From: Clostridiales bacterium
GTDB taxonomy: Bacteria > Bacillota > Clostridia > Lachnospirales > Lachnospiraceae
NCBI GenBank assembly: GCA_020860715.1
Contig: JAJBTU010000034.1
Span: forward strand, 1 to 38,166
DNA: 38,166 nucleotides
Reading direction: 5' to 3'
Below the pieces are notes generated by a model. The model made no database searches and had not been told where the DNA came from. It worked only from the letters and a program-made list of their open reading frames with translations. The translations under genes were made by a program, and so were the position numbers. Below, in pieces: positions 16,259-25,719 of this stretch (position 1 is the stretch's first letter; each line of letters starts with the position of its first letter).

Positions 16259-16954
16259 CTATTTTTCAATTTTGTATCCTACTCCCCACACAGTTTTGAT
16301 AAAATCACTTTTCCTGTGGCCGTCGCCCATCTTCTCCCGCAGATGCCGGATATGGACCATGACCGTATTGTTGCTGTTCTTAAAATATTTTTCTTTCCAG
16401 ATCTGTTCAAAAAGCTGTTCCGAGCTGATCACCTTCCCGCGGTTCTCACACAAAAACCACAGAATGTCAAACTCCGTCGGTGTCAGGATCAGTTCGCGTT
16501 CATTGTAGCTGCACTCATGCGTGTCGCGGTTCATCAGAAGTCCCGCAAAATCGATGATATTCTCCGGCGCATCGGCGGCCGTCCCATTGTATTTCTGGTA
16601 CCGGCGAAGCTGCGCCTTGACCCGCGCTACCATCTCCAGCGGGTTGAACGGCTTCGGAATATAGTCGTCCGCCCCCAGCGTCAGGCCGTTGATCTTGTCC
16701 GTGTATTCCGTCTTCGCAGTCAGCATGATCACCGGGAACCTGTATTTCTCCCGGATCTTCTGCAGTACCCGGAAGCCGTCGATATCCGGAAGCATCACAT
16801 CCAGCAGCGCCAGATCCGGCGGAGACGCTTCCACCTTTTGCAGCGCCTCACGGCCGGAATAAGCCAGTTCGACCTCATAGCCGTCGTTGCGAAGATAGAG
16901 GCCGATCACATCGGCGATCTCTTTTTCGTTGTCCAAAACCAGAATCTTACTCAT
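16259..16954 (-). CDS. OmpR/PhoB-family response regulator, VanR-like
   Basis: A 231-residue regulator. The receiver domain begins SKILVLDNEKEIADVIGLYL and has the phosphoacceptor Asp in LALLDVMLPDIDG, followed by the conserved Lys in PKPFNPLE. The C-terminal winged helix contains LTPTEFDILWFLCENRGKV and VMVHIRHLREKM. The ATG at 16954 has GAGGGA upstream; an in-frame TTG lies at 16966. It is first in an operon with the kinase and sortase, so it may control surface protein attachment or envelope stress genes. That target is inferred from position only. Confidence 0.92.
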   Translation of the reverse strand: MSKILVLDNEKEIADVIGLYLRNDGYEVELAYSGREALQKVEASPPDLALLDVMLPDIDGFRVLQKIREKYRFPVIMLTAKTEYTDKINGLTLGADDYIPKPFNPLEMVARVKAQLRRYQKYNGTAADAPENIIDFAGLLMNRDTHECSYNERELILTPTEFDILWFLCENRGKVISSEQLFEQIWKEKYFKNSNNTVMVHIRHLREKMGDGHRKSDFIKTVWGVGYKIEK

Positions 16955-17015
16955 TTGTTCCCTCAAGGTTTTCTCTTATCCGCAGATTCTCCTGCTGCCA
17001 CCGGAAAATCCATCC

Positions 17016-18410
17016 TTACGCCAGCGACCCCACCGTCCGCGGATACGGAAGTACATCGCGGATATTGGATACGCCGGTCAGGTACATCACGCAGCGCTCA
17101 AATCCAAGCCCGAATCCGGAGTGGCGCGTGGAGCCGTATTTGCGCAGATCCACGTAATACGCATAGTCTTCCTGCTTCATGCCGAGCTCGGCAATCCGCG
17201 CAGTCAGGATGTCCAGATCGTCCTCCCGCTGGCTGCCGCCGATGATCTCGCCGATCCCCGGCACAAGGCAGTCCATCGCGCGCACCGTCTTTCGGTCCTC
17301 GTTCAGCTTCATGTAAAACGCCTTGATCTCCTTCGGATAATCCGTGACAAACAGCGGACGCTTATAGATCTGCTCCGTCAGATAGCGTTCATGCTCGGTC
17401 TGCAGATCGCAGCCCCAGGAAACTTTGTATTCGAATTTGTCGTTGTGCTTTTCCAGAATCTCCACCGCTTCCGTATAGGTGACATGGCCGAACTCCGAGT
17501 TCAGCACATGGTTCAGCCGGTCCAGCAGTCCTTTGTCCACAAAGGAATTGAGGAAATTCATCTCCTCCGGCGCGTTTTCCAGTACATAGCGGATGACAAA
17601 CTTCAGCATATCCTCAGCCAGCGCCATATCGTCATCCAGATCCGCAAACGCGATCTCCGGCTCGATCATCCAGAACTCCGCCGCATGGCGCGCGGTGTTG
17701 GAATTCTCCGCACGGAACGTCGGCCCGAACGTATAGACGTTCCGGAACGCCTGGGCAAACGCCTCTACATCCAGCTGTCCGCTCACGGTCAGATTCGTCA
17801 TTTCCCCGAAAAAGTCCTGCGTATAATCAATCTCGCCCCTGTCGTTGCGCGGCGGATTGTTCATGTCCATCGTCGTCACCTGGAACATCTCCCCGGCGCC
17901 CTCACAGTCACTCGCAGTGATCAGAGGCGTATGCACATAGACAAAGCCTCTCTCCTGGAAAAAGGTATGGATCGCGTAGGCGATCAGCGAACGCACACGG
18001 AATACCGCCTGAAAGGTATTGGTGCGCGGGCGCAGATGCGGAACCGTGCGCAGGTACTCCATCGAGTGCCTTTTCTTCTGCATCGGATAATCCGGTGTCG
18101 ACGTCCCCTCAACTTCTACAGAGGACGCCTGAATCTCAAACGGCTGCTTCGCGTTCGGCGTCGCCACAAGGGTGCCCTTTACGATCACGGCCGCACCGAC
18201 ATTCAGCTTTGAAATATCGGCAAAATTCGGCAGCTGATCCGAATATACGATCTGTAAGGTCTCAAAAAAAGTACCGTCATGCAGGACGATAAATCCAAAC
18301 GTTTTCGAATCGCGGATGCTGCGCACCCATCCTCCGACGGTAATCTCATGGTCTATATAGCTGTCCCGGTCGCGGTACAGCTCTTTTACTGTAGTAAACT
18401 GCACATCCAT
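17016..18410 (-). CDS. asnS: Asparaginyl-tRNA synthetase
   Basis: A 464-residue class IIb synthetase charging tRNA-Asn. An N-terminal OB-fold binds the anticodon ([20 protein letters not shown]). The catalytic domain has [18 protein letters not shown] (motif 1 region), [19 protein letters not shown] (motif 2) and [15 protein letters not shown] (motif 3). The ATG at 18410 is preferred: it has GAGGAGA upstream and gives the usual family length. The in-frame ATG at 18461 lies only about 12 nt after the predicted transcription start and lacks a ribosome binding site. A strong promoter lies upstream, divergent from the beta-propeller gene. Confidence 0.94.
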   Translation of the reverse strand: MDVQFTTVKELYRDRDSYIDHEITVGGWVRSIRDSKTFGFIVLHDGTFFETLQIVYSDQLPNFADISKLNVGAAVIVKGTLVATPNAKQPFEIQASSVEVEGTSTPDYPMQKKRHSMEYLRTVPHLRPRTNTFQAVFRVRSLIAYAIHTFFQERGFVYVHTPLITASDCEGAGEMFQVTTMDMNNPPRNDRGEIDYTQDFFGEMTNLTVSGQLDVEAFAQAFRNVYTFGPTFRAENSNTARHAAEFWMIEPEIAFADLDDDMALAEDMLKFVIRYVLENAPEEMNFLNSFVDKGLLDRLNHVLNSEFGHVTYTEAVEILEKHNDKFEYKVSWGCDLQTEHERYLTEQIYKRPLFVTDYPKEIKAFYMKLNEDRKTVRAMDCLVPGIGEIIGGSQREDDLDILTARIAELGMKQEDYAYYVDLRKYGSTRHSGFGLGFERCVMYLTGVSNIRDVLPYPRTVGSLA

Positions 18411-18479
18411 GTCTGCGGTCTCCTCTTCTTCTTTTATGTCTGGCATATTCATGTCCGGCATATCTTTTATATGAAGTCG

Positions 18480-18508
18480 ATTATACCCACTTTTCCAGGG
18501 GTCTGCAA
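18480..18508 (-). promoter_or_regulatory. Sigma-A promoter of asnS
   Basis: On the minus strand TTGCAG (18508-18503), a 17-bp spacer and TATAAT (18485-18480) form a near-consensus vegetative promoter. The predicted start near 18473 leaves a leader of about 60 nt to the chosen ATG. Confidence 0.8.
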
Positions 18509-18644
18509 GGGCAAACCGTCCGCAGGTTTCTTAAATGTTTTGTAAGATTCCTTTTTGCCACTTGCGCTTTTCAGAATTTTTTTTACAATCAACAGTAAAG
18601 AGACGCAGACATTTTTCGCTGTTATGACATTGGGGGGATTGTGT

Positions 18645-20579
18645 ATGAAAGGAAAAAACCATTTGCGGAAACGAAAAAACAAAGCTGCGGCAGCCGCCTT
18701 TGCGCTGATCTTCGCATCCGTCACGCTGACCGCACTCGCCGGGGAAAGTGAAAGCGATGTAAAGGAACCTGCCGCTCAGGAAGAGACGGACGAAACATTC
18801 GCCGCGTCGGATCCCTTCACATACGCCGCCGACTACGATGAAATCTACGAGGCGTTCCGGTCGATTGCCGAGTCTGATAAGGCGCGGACGTCGAACGGTA
18901 TTATGATGATTGACAGTGCCTTTGATATGACTTCTGACGCGGCGGTTTCCGCGTCGGCGGATACTGCGGCGGAAGAGGACATCCTGTCCGCAGAAACATA
19001 TTCCGCCGCGGACGTCGGGGATTCCGCAGATTCCGTATCTGCGGATGCCGGTTCTGAGGCTGCCGGCTACTCTTCCACCAACATTCAGGAGTACGGGGTA
19101 GACGAGGGCGACGTGGTCAAGACGGACGGTTCTTATATTTATATTCTGCGCTCAGAGGGAGAATTCCTGATCGTCAGCGCGGACGGCACGGAAAGTGAGA
19201 TGCAGCTTTTAAGCCGGACATCACTGGAAAGCGAGAATGACCTGACCGCAAAGGAGATGTATCTGGACGGCAATGTCTTAAGCATCATCACCAGAGAATA
19301 TATCACCTCTCTTACGGAAAACGGGGACGGTACGTACTACACCCGTTCCGTCTCTGTGACCGCGCTGTACACCTACGACATCACTGACCGCAGTGAGCCG
19401 GTGCTTTCCGGAAAGGTGACACAGGAGGGCACTTACAGCGATTCCCGCAAGGCCGGCGATTATATTTATCTGTTTTCCACGTATTACCCGTCGCTCGGGG
19501 ATTCACTGGATGACAGCACGATCGCGCCGCTTTTAAACGGTGAGGAAGCAAAAGCCACAGACTACTATCTCCCGGAGACGATGACCAGCACGGAATGTCT
19601 GGTGATCAGTTCGGTGGACGCGGCCAGCCCCTCCGCATTTGCGGATAACAAAATCCTGGTTTCCGGAGCAGATCATTTTTATGTGAGTACAGAAAACATC
19701 TACGTGGTCAATGAAAATTACGAGAACTCCAACACCGTCACAGAGATCACGAAATTTCACTACGAAGACGGACAGATCACCGGCGTTGCGGCCGGCTCCG
19801 TGACCGGTTATCTGAACGACTCGTTCTCGATGAATGAGTATGACGGAACTCTCCGCCTTGTGACGACCTACTACGGCGATGATATCTCGCCGACCGCCTC
19901 TGTCACAGACTGGACAGAGCACAACGCGCTCTATATTCTCGACGCATCCATGAAGCAGCTGTCCGTCATCTCCGATCTCGCCGCAGGGGAGACGGTCCGC
20001 TCCGCACGTTTTCTGGGAGAGACCGGCTATTTTGTCACCTTCGAGCAAACGGATCCGCTGTTCTCCGTCGACCTCTCCGACCCGGAGGACCCGCAGATCT
20101 TAAGCGAGCTGAAAATCAGCGGTTTCTCCTCCTATCTGCATTTTTACGGAGAAGACCTCCTGCTCGGGCTCGGCTACGAAGCGGACGAATCCACCGGAAG
20201 CACGACCGGACTGAAACTGTCCATGTTTGACATCTCCGATCCGTCAAACGTGACTGAAGCCGCGAAATATGTGATTGACGGCGTCACCTGGTGTGAATCG
20301 CTCTCCAATTACAAATCCATTCTGGTGAGCGCCGGGAAAAATATCATCGGGTTCTACTTAAACGACCGTTTTCTGATCTGTTCCTATGAGGAAGAAGAAG
20401 GGTTTACGCAGGAACTGATCTACGATTTCTACACGGACGGGCTGGCCGGAAAGGCCGACAGTTCCACCATGCGCGGCCTCTATATCGGGGATACGCTGTA
20501 TCTGGCAGGCAGTACATTCGTGATCCGTTTTGACATGAGCAGCGGATATGAAAAGACACAGGTGCTGACGTTTGAATAA
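18645..20579 (+). CDS. Secreted beta-propeller domain protein
   Basis: A 644-residue exported protein. A signal peptide (Arg/Lys-rich start, hydrophobic core AAAAAFALIFASVTLTALA) is followed by an acidic Ser/Ala-rich region to about residue 140, then a domain beginning NIQEYGVDEGDVVKTDGSYI. That string is the hallmark of the secreted beta-propeller family PF09826 of bacteria and archaea. Repeated blade-like segments follow (YLFSTYYPSL, YFVTFEQTDPLFSVDLSDPE). Partner and function are unknown. The ATG at 18645 is chosen because it precedes the signal peptide and has a GGGGGGA site; an upstream in-frame ATG at 18555 would add about 30 residues before it. It is divergent from asnS. Confidence 0.85.
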   Translation: MKGKNHLRKRKNKAAAAAFALIFASVTLTALAGESESDVKEPAAQEETDETFAASDPFTYAADYDEIYEAFRSIAESDKARTSNGIMMIDSAFDMTSDAAVSASADTAAEEDILSAETYSAADVGDSADSVSADAGSEAAGYSSTNIQEYGVDEGDVVKTDGSYIYILRSEGEFLIVSADGTESEMQLLSRTSLESENDLTAKEMYLDGNVLSIITREYITSLTENGDGTYYTRSVSVTALYTYDITDRSEPVLSGKVTQEGTYSDSRKAGDYIYLFSTYYPSLGDSLDDSTIAPLLNGEEAKATDYYLPETMTSTECLVISSVDAASPSAFADNKILVSGADHFYVSTENIYVVNENYENSNTVTEITKFHYEDGQITGVAAGSVTGYLNDSFSMNEYDGTLRLVTTYYGDDISPTASVTDWTEHNALYILDASMKQLSVISDLAAGETVRSARFLGETGYFVTFEQTDPLFSVDLSDPEDPQILSELKISGFSSYLHFYGEDLLLGLGYEADESTGSTTGLKLSMFDISDPSNVTEAAKYVIDGVTWCESLSNYKSILVSAGKNIIGFYLNDRFLICSYEEEEGFTQELIYDFYTDGLAGKADSSTMRGLYIGDTLYLAGSTFVIRFDMSSGYEKTQVLTFE

Positions 20580-20606
20580 AAAGCCAAGAACTGCCGCAAA
20601 GACGGT

Positions 20607-21467
20607 TCAGCCGCCCAGCGCATCCGAGAGCGCCGCGAACTGTGAAAGGGTGAGCGTTTCCCCGCGCACGTTCCCGGCCAAACCGATCCCGGCCAGCGCC
20701 GCAGCGATCTGCTCTTTGGAAAAATGCAGTTCCGGAGAATTTTTCAGGCCGTTGGCAAGGGTTTTCCTGCGCTGTCCAAAAGAAGCGCGGATCAGTGAAA
20801 ACATCAGTTTTTCATCCCGGACCGTGACCGCCGGCTCCTGACGCCGGGTCAGACGGATCACCGCGCTTCCGACTCCCGGCCGGGGAATAAAGCAGTTTGG
20901 CGGCACATTCGCCGCAAGATACGGCTCCGCATAATACTGGACGGCCAGAGAAAGCGCTCCGTAGTCCCTGGTGCCGGGGCCGGCCTGCATCCGCAGCGCC
21001 ACCTCTTTCTGCACCATGACCGTAATGCTCTCAACCGGTACCGCGCTCTCCAGCAGTCCCATAACGATCGGCGTCGTGATATAATACGGCAGGTTGCCGA
21101 CCACCTTGATCGGCTGCCCGCCGTTTTTTTCTTTTACCAGCGCGGCGATATCAACCTTCAGGATATCCTGATGAATGACCGTCACATTCCCGTACTCTGC
21201 CAGAGTCTCCTCAAGGATCGGAATCAGGTTCCGGTCGATCTCGACCGCCGTCACCTCCCGCGCCGCTTCCGCAAGATACTGCGTCATCGTGCCGATGCCA
21301 GGGCCGATCTCCAGTACAAAATCCTTTTTTGTAATTCCTGCCGCCGCGATGATTTTTTCCAGCACATGCGCGTCGATCAGAAAATTCTGACCGTAACGTT
21401 TCTGAAAGTTAAAATGGTTCTTCTGAATCATCTCAATGGTTTTCTGTGGGTTTGCCAGTTTTTCCAT
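20607..21467 (-). CDS. rsmA: 16S rRNA (adenine(1518/1519)-N6)-dimethyltransferase
   Basis: A 286-residue RsmA/KsgA enzyme that dimethylates two adjacent adenosines near the 3' end of 16S rRNA during 30S maturation. Motifs: KRYGQNFLIDAHVLEKI at the N-terminus, SAM motif LEIGPGIGTMTQYLAE and catalytic NLPYYITTPIV (motif IV). Normal family length. The ribosome binding site is weak (GAAGTGAT). It follows tatD in the same direction at 87 bp, a common Firmicutes arrangement, and converges with the beta-propeller gene. Confidence 0.94.
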   Translation of the reverse strand: MEKLANPQKTIEMIQKNHFNFQKRYGQNFLIDAHVLEKIIAAAGITKKDFVLEIGPGIGTMTQYLAEAAREVTAVEIDRNLIPILEETLAEYGNVTVIHQDILKVDIAALVKEKNGGQPIKVVGNLPYYITTPIVMGLLESAVPVESITVMVQKEVALRMQAGPGTRDYGALSLAVQYYAEPYLAANVPPNCFIPRPGVGSAVIRLTRRQEPAVTVRDEKLMFSLIRASFGQRRKTLANGLKNSPELHFSKEQIAAALAGIGLAGNVRGETLTLSQFAALSDALGG

Positions 21468-21554
21468 ATCACTTCTATCCTGTATTCTTTGTATTCCCTG
21501 TTCTGTTTTATCTGATTTTCAGCTGCCTGTTTTGCCGCGGCTCTGTGCCCGTCT

Positions 21555-22328
21555 CTACAGCTGTTTCAAATGATACACCCGCAGCGCGTTCTCATAAAGC
21601 ACCTCTTCCGCTTCATGCGGCGCAATCCCCCTGATCTGCGCGATCGCTTCGATCACCAGCGGAATGTAAAGCGAAGAATTACGCCTGCCGCGGTGCGGCG
21701 CAGGCGCCAGATACGGGCAGTCCGTCTCCGTCACAATGGCTTCCAGCGGCACTGCCGCGACGACTTCTTTCAAGACGCGCGCATTTTTAAACGTAACCAC
21801 GCCGCCGACTCCGATATAATACCCCATCTTTACATATTCCAGCGCCATCTGTGCCGACGAGGAAAAGCAGTGAATGATGCCGCCTGTCGTTCCCGCATGT
21901 TCCGCTCTCATAATATCAAAGGTGTCCTGTGCGGCGTCTCTGCTGTGTATGTTGACCGGAAGGCCTGTATCCTTCGCCATCTGAAGCTGGCGCACAAACC
22001 ATTCTTTCTGCAGCTCATGATTTTCCTTATTCCAGTAATAATCAAGCCCGATCTCCCCGACTGCCACCGTTTTCTCCCGGCTGCAGAGTTCATACAGATG
22101 CTTCATGTGCTCTTCATCCAGCGAGCCCACTTCATCCGGGTGAACGCCGACCGCCGCGTATATAAAAGGATACTTCGCCGCCAGTTCCTGGCTCTCCTCC
22201 ACATCGCGGAGGGTTGCCCCCATATTTACGATCCCCGCGATACCAGCCGGCTCCATCTTTAAGAGCAGTTCCCCGCGGTCTTCATCAAACGCTTTTTCAT
22301 TATAATGCGCGTGCGTATCAAAAATCAT
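21555..22328 (-). CDS. tatD: TatD family metal-dependent hydrolase
   Basis: A 257-residue TIM-barrel hydrolase, a family with 3'-5' DNase/RNase activity in characterised members. Metal ligands are visible in FDTHAHYNEKAFDED, AVGEIGLDYYWNK, NIHSRDA, IHCFSSSAQMA and TETDCPYLAPAPHRGRRN. GGAG precedes the ATG at 22328. It lies upstream of rsmA, as in many Firmicutes, and is divergent from the PurF-like gene. Confidence 0.92.
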   Translation of the reverse strand: MIFDTHAHYNEKAFDEDRGELLLKMEPAGIAGIVNMGATLRDVEESQELAAKYPFIYAAVGVHPDEVGSLDEEHMKHLYELCSREKTVAVGEIGLDYYWNKENHELQKEWFVRQLQMAKDTGLPVNIHSRDAAQDTFDIMRAEHAGTTGGIIHCFSSSAQMALEYVKMGYYIGVGGVVTFKNARVLKEVVAAVPLEAIVTETDCPYLAPAPHRGRRNSSLYIPLVIEAIAQIRGIAPHEAEEVLYENALRVYHLKQL

Positions 22329-22533
22329 TCCGATTCTCCGATTTCTCCCGTCTTACCGGGTTCGCCGCCGGATCCGGGACGGTTTGCCGGCTGGCCTTTC
22401 TCATACTACCATAAAACAGGCTTTGCCGCAACCAGGAAGAATCTGCGCTGCGGAGAAGATTTTCTATTGCCATCATCGGCCTCTTCGTGTTACAGTAAGA
22501 AAGACATATAAGACTGAAATAAGGAGACAGAGC

Positions 22534-23952
22534 ATGGGCGGTATTTTTGGAGTGGCAGCAAAGAGAAGCTGCACAATGGAACTGTTTTACGGAGTCGATT
22601 ATCATTCCCATCTGGGTACGCGCCGCGGCGGTATGGCCGTATATGGAGAACAGGGATTCCAGCGCGCGATTCACAATATTGAAAATTCTCCGTTCCGCAC
22701 CAAATTTGAACAGGACGCGGATGAGATGGACGGGCATCTGGGGATCGGATGCATATCTGATTACGAGCCGCAGCCGCTGCTGGTGCAGTCGCATCTCGGC
22801 AGCTTCGCAATCACCACAGTCGGAAAGATCAACAACATGGAGCAGCTTCTGCTGTCGGTCTATGAAAACGGAAATACGCATTTTCAGGAAATGAGCAGCG
22901 GGCAGATCAACGCAACTGAGCTGGTGGCGGCACTGATCTGCAAAAAGGAAACCATCGTCGAAGGCATCCGCTACGTACAGCAGATCGTTGACGGATCCAT
23001 GACCCTGCTTCTGATGACAAAAGACGGCATCTATGCCGCGCGGGACCGGCTGGGCAGAACGCCGCTGGTTGTCGGCAAAAAGGAGGATGCTTACTGCGTC
23101 TCCTTCGAGAGCTTCGCCTATCTGAATCTGGGATACAGCGATTACCGGGAGCTGGGTCCGGCAGAGATTGATTTTATCACGCCGGATCAGGTAAAGATGG
23201 TCGGTGAGCCGGGGGAACAGATGCGCATCTGCTCCTTCCTGTGGGTGTATTACGGTTACCCGACTTCCTCCTACGAAGGAGTCAATGTTGAAGAAATGCG
23301 CTACCGCTGCGGCGGAATGCTGGCCAAACGTGACCGGGAAGCGGCAAACATTTCGCCGGATATCGTAGCCGGAGTGCCTGATTCCGGCACCGCTCACGCG
23401 ATCGGTTACGCGAACGAATCCGGGATTCCCTTTGCGCGCCCGTTCATAAAATATACGCCGACCTGGCCGCGCTCCTTCATGCCGACAAAGCAGGCGCAGA
23501 GGAACCTGATCGCACGCATGAAACTGATTCCGGTCAAGGCGCTGATCAAAGAAAAAAAGCTGCTGCTCATCGACGATTCCATCGTGCGCGGCACACAGCT
23601 GCGGGAAACCACGGAATTCCTTTATCAGAGCGGCGCCAGAGAAGTCCATGTACGGCCGGCATGCCCGCCGTTACTGTTTGGCTGTAAATATCTGAATTTT
23701 TCCCGTTCCAAATCCGACATGGATCTGATCGCCCGCCGCATCGTACGTGAGCGCGAAGGGGATGACGTGTCCAAAGAAGTGCTTTCCGATTACGCGGATC
23801 CGTGCAGTAAGAATTACACGGAAATGCTGGAAGCGATCCGCAGGCAGCAGAATTTTACCTCTCTCCGCTATCACCGCCTGGATGATATGGAGGAATCCAT
23901 CGGAATCAATCCGTGTAAACTTTGTACGTACTGTTTCAATGGGAGGGAGTGA
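22534..23952 (+). CDS. PurF-like amidophosphoribosyltransferase lacking the catalytic Cys
   Basis: A 472-residue paralogue of glutamine PRPP amidotransferase. The N-terminal Ntn-hydrolase half is present (DYHSHLGTRRGGMAVY, GHLGIGCISDYEPQPL), but the protein starts MGGIFGV where true PurF has a catalytic Cys before GVFG, so glutamine hydrolysis should be lost. The phosphoribosyltransferase half keeps the PRPP loop LLLIDDSIVRGTQLRE and Cys residues likely to hold an Fe-S cluster (CPPLLFGC, PCKLCTYC). AAGGAG precedes the ATG at 22534. It may use ammonia, act on another substrate, or be regulatory. No other purine gene is adjacent; purL lies about 8 kb away. Confidence 0.85.
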   Translation: MGGIFGVAAKRSCTMELFYGVDYHSHLGTRRGGMAVYGEQGFQRAIHNIENSPFRTKFEQDADEMDGHLGIGCISDYEPQPLLVQSHLGSFAITTVGKINNMEQLLLSVYENGNTHFQEMSSGQINATELVAALICKKETIVEGIRYVQQIVDGSMTLLLMTKDGIYAARDRLGRTPLVVGKKEDAYCVSFESFAYLNLGYSDYRELGPAEIDFITPDQVKMVGEPGEQMRICSFLWVYYGYPTSSYEGVNVEEMRYRCGGMLAKRDREAANISPDIVAGVPDSGTAHAIGYANESGIPFARPFIKYTPTWPRSFMPTKQAQRNLIARMKLIPVKALIKEKKLLLIDDSIVRGTQLRETTEFLYQSGAREVHVRPACPPLLFGCKYLNFSRSKSDMDLIARRIVREREGDDVSKEVLSDYADPCSKNYTEMLEAIRRQQNFTSLRYHRLDDMEESIGINPCKLCTYCFNGRE

Positions 23953-23964
23953 TCCCCCTCCCAT
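23939..23964 (+). terminator. Stem-loop at the end of the PurF-like gene
   Basis: ATGGGAGGG pairs with CCCTCCCAT (9 bp, 8-nt loop) and includes the stop codon of the PurF-like gene. No T tract follows, so it is a weak terminator candidate or an RNA 3'-end stabiliser between convergent genes. Confidence 0.4.
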
Positions 23965-23994
23965 CTGTCCATATATTCTCAGGGTACCTGGCCG

Positions 23995-25080
23995 TTACTT
24001 CCGCGCCAGGTATTTGCTTTTGATGTATTTGCCGGCCGCGCTTAAGTCGCTGGTTTTCCATCCGCTGGTCTTTTTGGTGCCTGACTTCAGCAGGGCTGAC
24101 GACTCAGCCTTATTGCTCAGGCTCCAGCAAAAATAGCTGATATTGTACTTATTCAGCAGCTGAAACCATGTATTCATCGCTGTCTTATTGATACTTCCGC
24201 TGCCGCTGGCCGCTGATAATCCAAATTCCGAGACAATCACAGGCAGTCCCTTTTTGCGCGCATAGCGCAGTTTCGCCGGCAGATATTTGTTATGGGCGCT
24301 TTCACCGGCATAAAAATGAAGGGAATACATGATATTCTTATAGCCCTTGATCGGATTATTCGCCACCTCATTGGATGTCAGACTTGACCCAAGCTGGGAC
24401 CATGACGGGGTACCGACGATAATCACAGCGTTCTTGTCATATTTCCGGATGCGCTTGATAATTTTCGTGGCGTAAGACTTCACCGTGCTCCAGCTGCATC
24501 CATTTGGTTCATTGCAGATCTCATAAATCACGTTCTTGTAATTTTTATATCTCTTTGCCATGATGCCGAAAAAGTTCACGGCATCCTTGTAATGCGTATT
24601 TGGATTCCCGTCGGACAGGATGTGCCAGTCAATTATCACGTACATACCAAGTTCCGTGGCATATTTAACACCGTTATATACCAGTTTTCTCAGTTCCGCC
24701 TGATTGCCGCCGCTGCAGTAGCCGTTATAGCCTTCTGTATACAAAGAAAGCCGGATGGCATTGACTCCCCACTCATCCCGCAAGGTTTTAAATGCTTTCT
24801 TGTTCACATAGGCTTTCCCCACGTCCCAGTTGATGCCATGGGTGCTGATCCCGCAAAGCTGAAACACCTTTCCTTTACTGTCTACCAGATTCGCACCTTT
24901 TACAGACAGCCTTCCATGTTTGCTGACCGGCGTAGACGCCGCGCTTACGGTTGACGCCGGCAGCAGTCCCACCGAAGCAACTGTCAGACAGAATACCAGC
25001 AAAAAAGCGCCAAAGCGCCTGCATCCGCGAGTACTTCCGTGACGGCCTGCCGACAGTCTTCCCTTTCTTTTTCCTCTCAT
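23995..25080 (-). CDS. Secreted glycoside hydrolase family 5 (endoglucanase type)
   Basis: A 361-residue secreted glucanase. The Arg/Lys-rich start and hydrophobic core (FGAFLLVFCLTVASVGLLPA) form a long signal peptide ending near VSAAS. The TIM barrel shows the GH5 pattern: QLCGISTHGINW, AIRLSLYTEGY, VIIDWHILSDGNP, acid/base Glu in YEICNEPNG, MYSLHFYAGE and nucleophile Glu in VIVSEFGLS. This matches GH5 subfamily 2 cellulases that cut beta-1,4-glucans outside the cell. There is no carbohydrate-binding module or dockerin; the basic C-terminus may bind the cell wall. GGGAGAG precedes the ATG. Confidence 0.9.
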   Translation of the reverse strand: MRGKRKGRLSAGRHGSTRGCRRFGAFLLVFCLTVASVGLLPASTVSAASTPVSKHGRLSVKGANLVDSKGKVFQLCGISTHGINWDVGKAYVNKKAFKTLRDEWGVNAIRLSLYTEGYNGYCSGGNQAELRKLVYNGVKYATELGMYVIIDWHILSDGNPNTHYKDAVNFFGIMAKRYKNYKNVIYEICNEPNGCSWSTVKSYATKIIKRIRKYDKNAVIIVGTPSWSQLGSSLTSNEVANNPIKGYKNIMYSLHFYAGESAHNKYLPAKLRYARKKGLPVIVSEFGLSAASGSGSINKTAMNTWFQLLNKYNISYFCWSLSNKAESSALLKSGTKKTSGWKTSDLSAAGKYIKSKYLARK

Positions 25081-25719
25081 GCTCTCCCTGCTTTCTTTTT
25101 CATCTGCATTATTTTCAGCTGCGTATATCCTGTTCTCAAGTTCCTCCCTGTTACTTTTATATTTAAACTATAACATAATGCACAGAGCAACGCAATAAAA
25201 TTTTCCAAGCGTGTCTTATTTCCACGCATCAAAAACATAAGTCTGCGTCTCTGAATCCATTAAATTCAATGGTAAATTAAACGAGACTTTGCGTTTGCTT
25301 ATGCGTACTTACCAAACCGTCAGATGCGCCGACTATTTCATCGCAAAAGTGAGGTCAGACAATACACGCTCCCAGCATCTTATGGACAAATTACATGCCG
25401 TAAAAGCCGGTCGTGAAGACGATGAATTCAAGCAGGCTATACAAAGTTTACTGAATTCGTCAGACAAAAGTAATGGATCGTCATACATCTTGTTGAAAAG
25501 GATTATATATCTTCGTTAAACTTTTGTTAATATGCATTTTTCAACATCCATTCGTTTGATCCTGCTTCTCCAGTGTGTTCCTTGTTGCCCTGACAAATCA
25601 CGCAGAATAAGTCAGAGGTGTGTCAAAACACAGAACATCCACAATCTGTTTACGATTTTTCCACAATACAATCAATTTTTCTTCACAGAGCCATAGTATT
25701 TTTGAAATCCCAGCAGCCG
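25081..25719. other. 640-bp intergenic stretch with one gene remnant
   Basis: The A+T-rich gap between the GH5 and AlkZ-related genes. Apart from the plus-strand acetyltransferase-like remnant at 25289-25519 I see no gene, tRNA, promoter of quality or terminator. The lack of conserved structure suits decayed DNA. Confidence 0.4.
25289..25519 (+). pseudogene. Possible GNAT acetyltransferase C-terminal remnant
   Basis: A 76-codon frame whose middle (YFIAKVRSDNTRSQHLMDKL, then HAVKAG) resembles the end of a GNAT acetyltransferase, where an Asn-x-x-Ser helix precedes a K-L-G-A type strand. The acetyl-CoA binding loop and N-terminal half are missing, and no ribosome binding site is seen. Reading as a decayed fragment is tentative; it could be a chance frame. 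Confidence 0.35.

Noticed and set aside
23939-23964. Strong bidirectional terminator between the PurF-like and GH5 genes
   Set aside because: The stem is good but no T tract follows on either strand, so it is listed only as a weak candidate.
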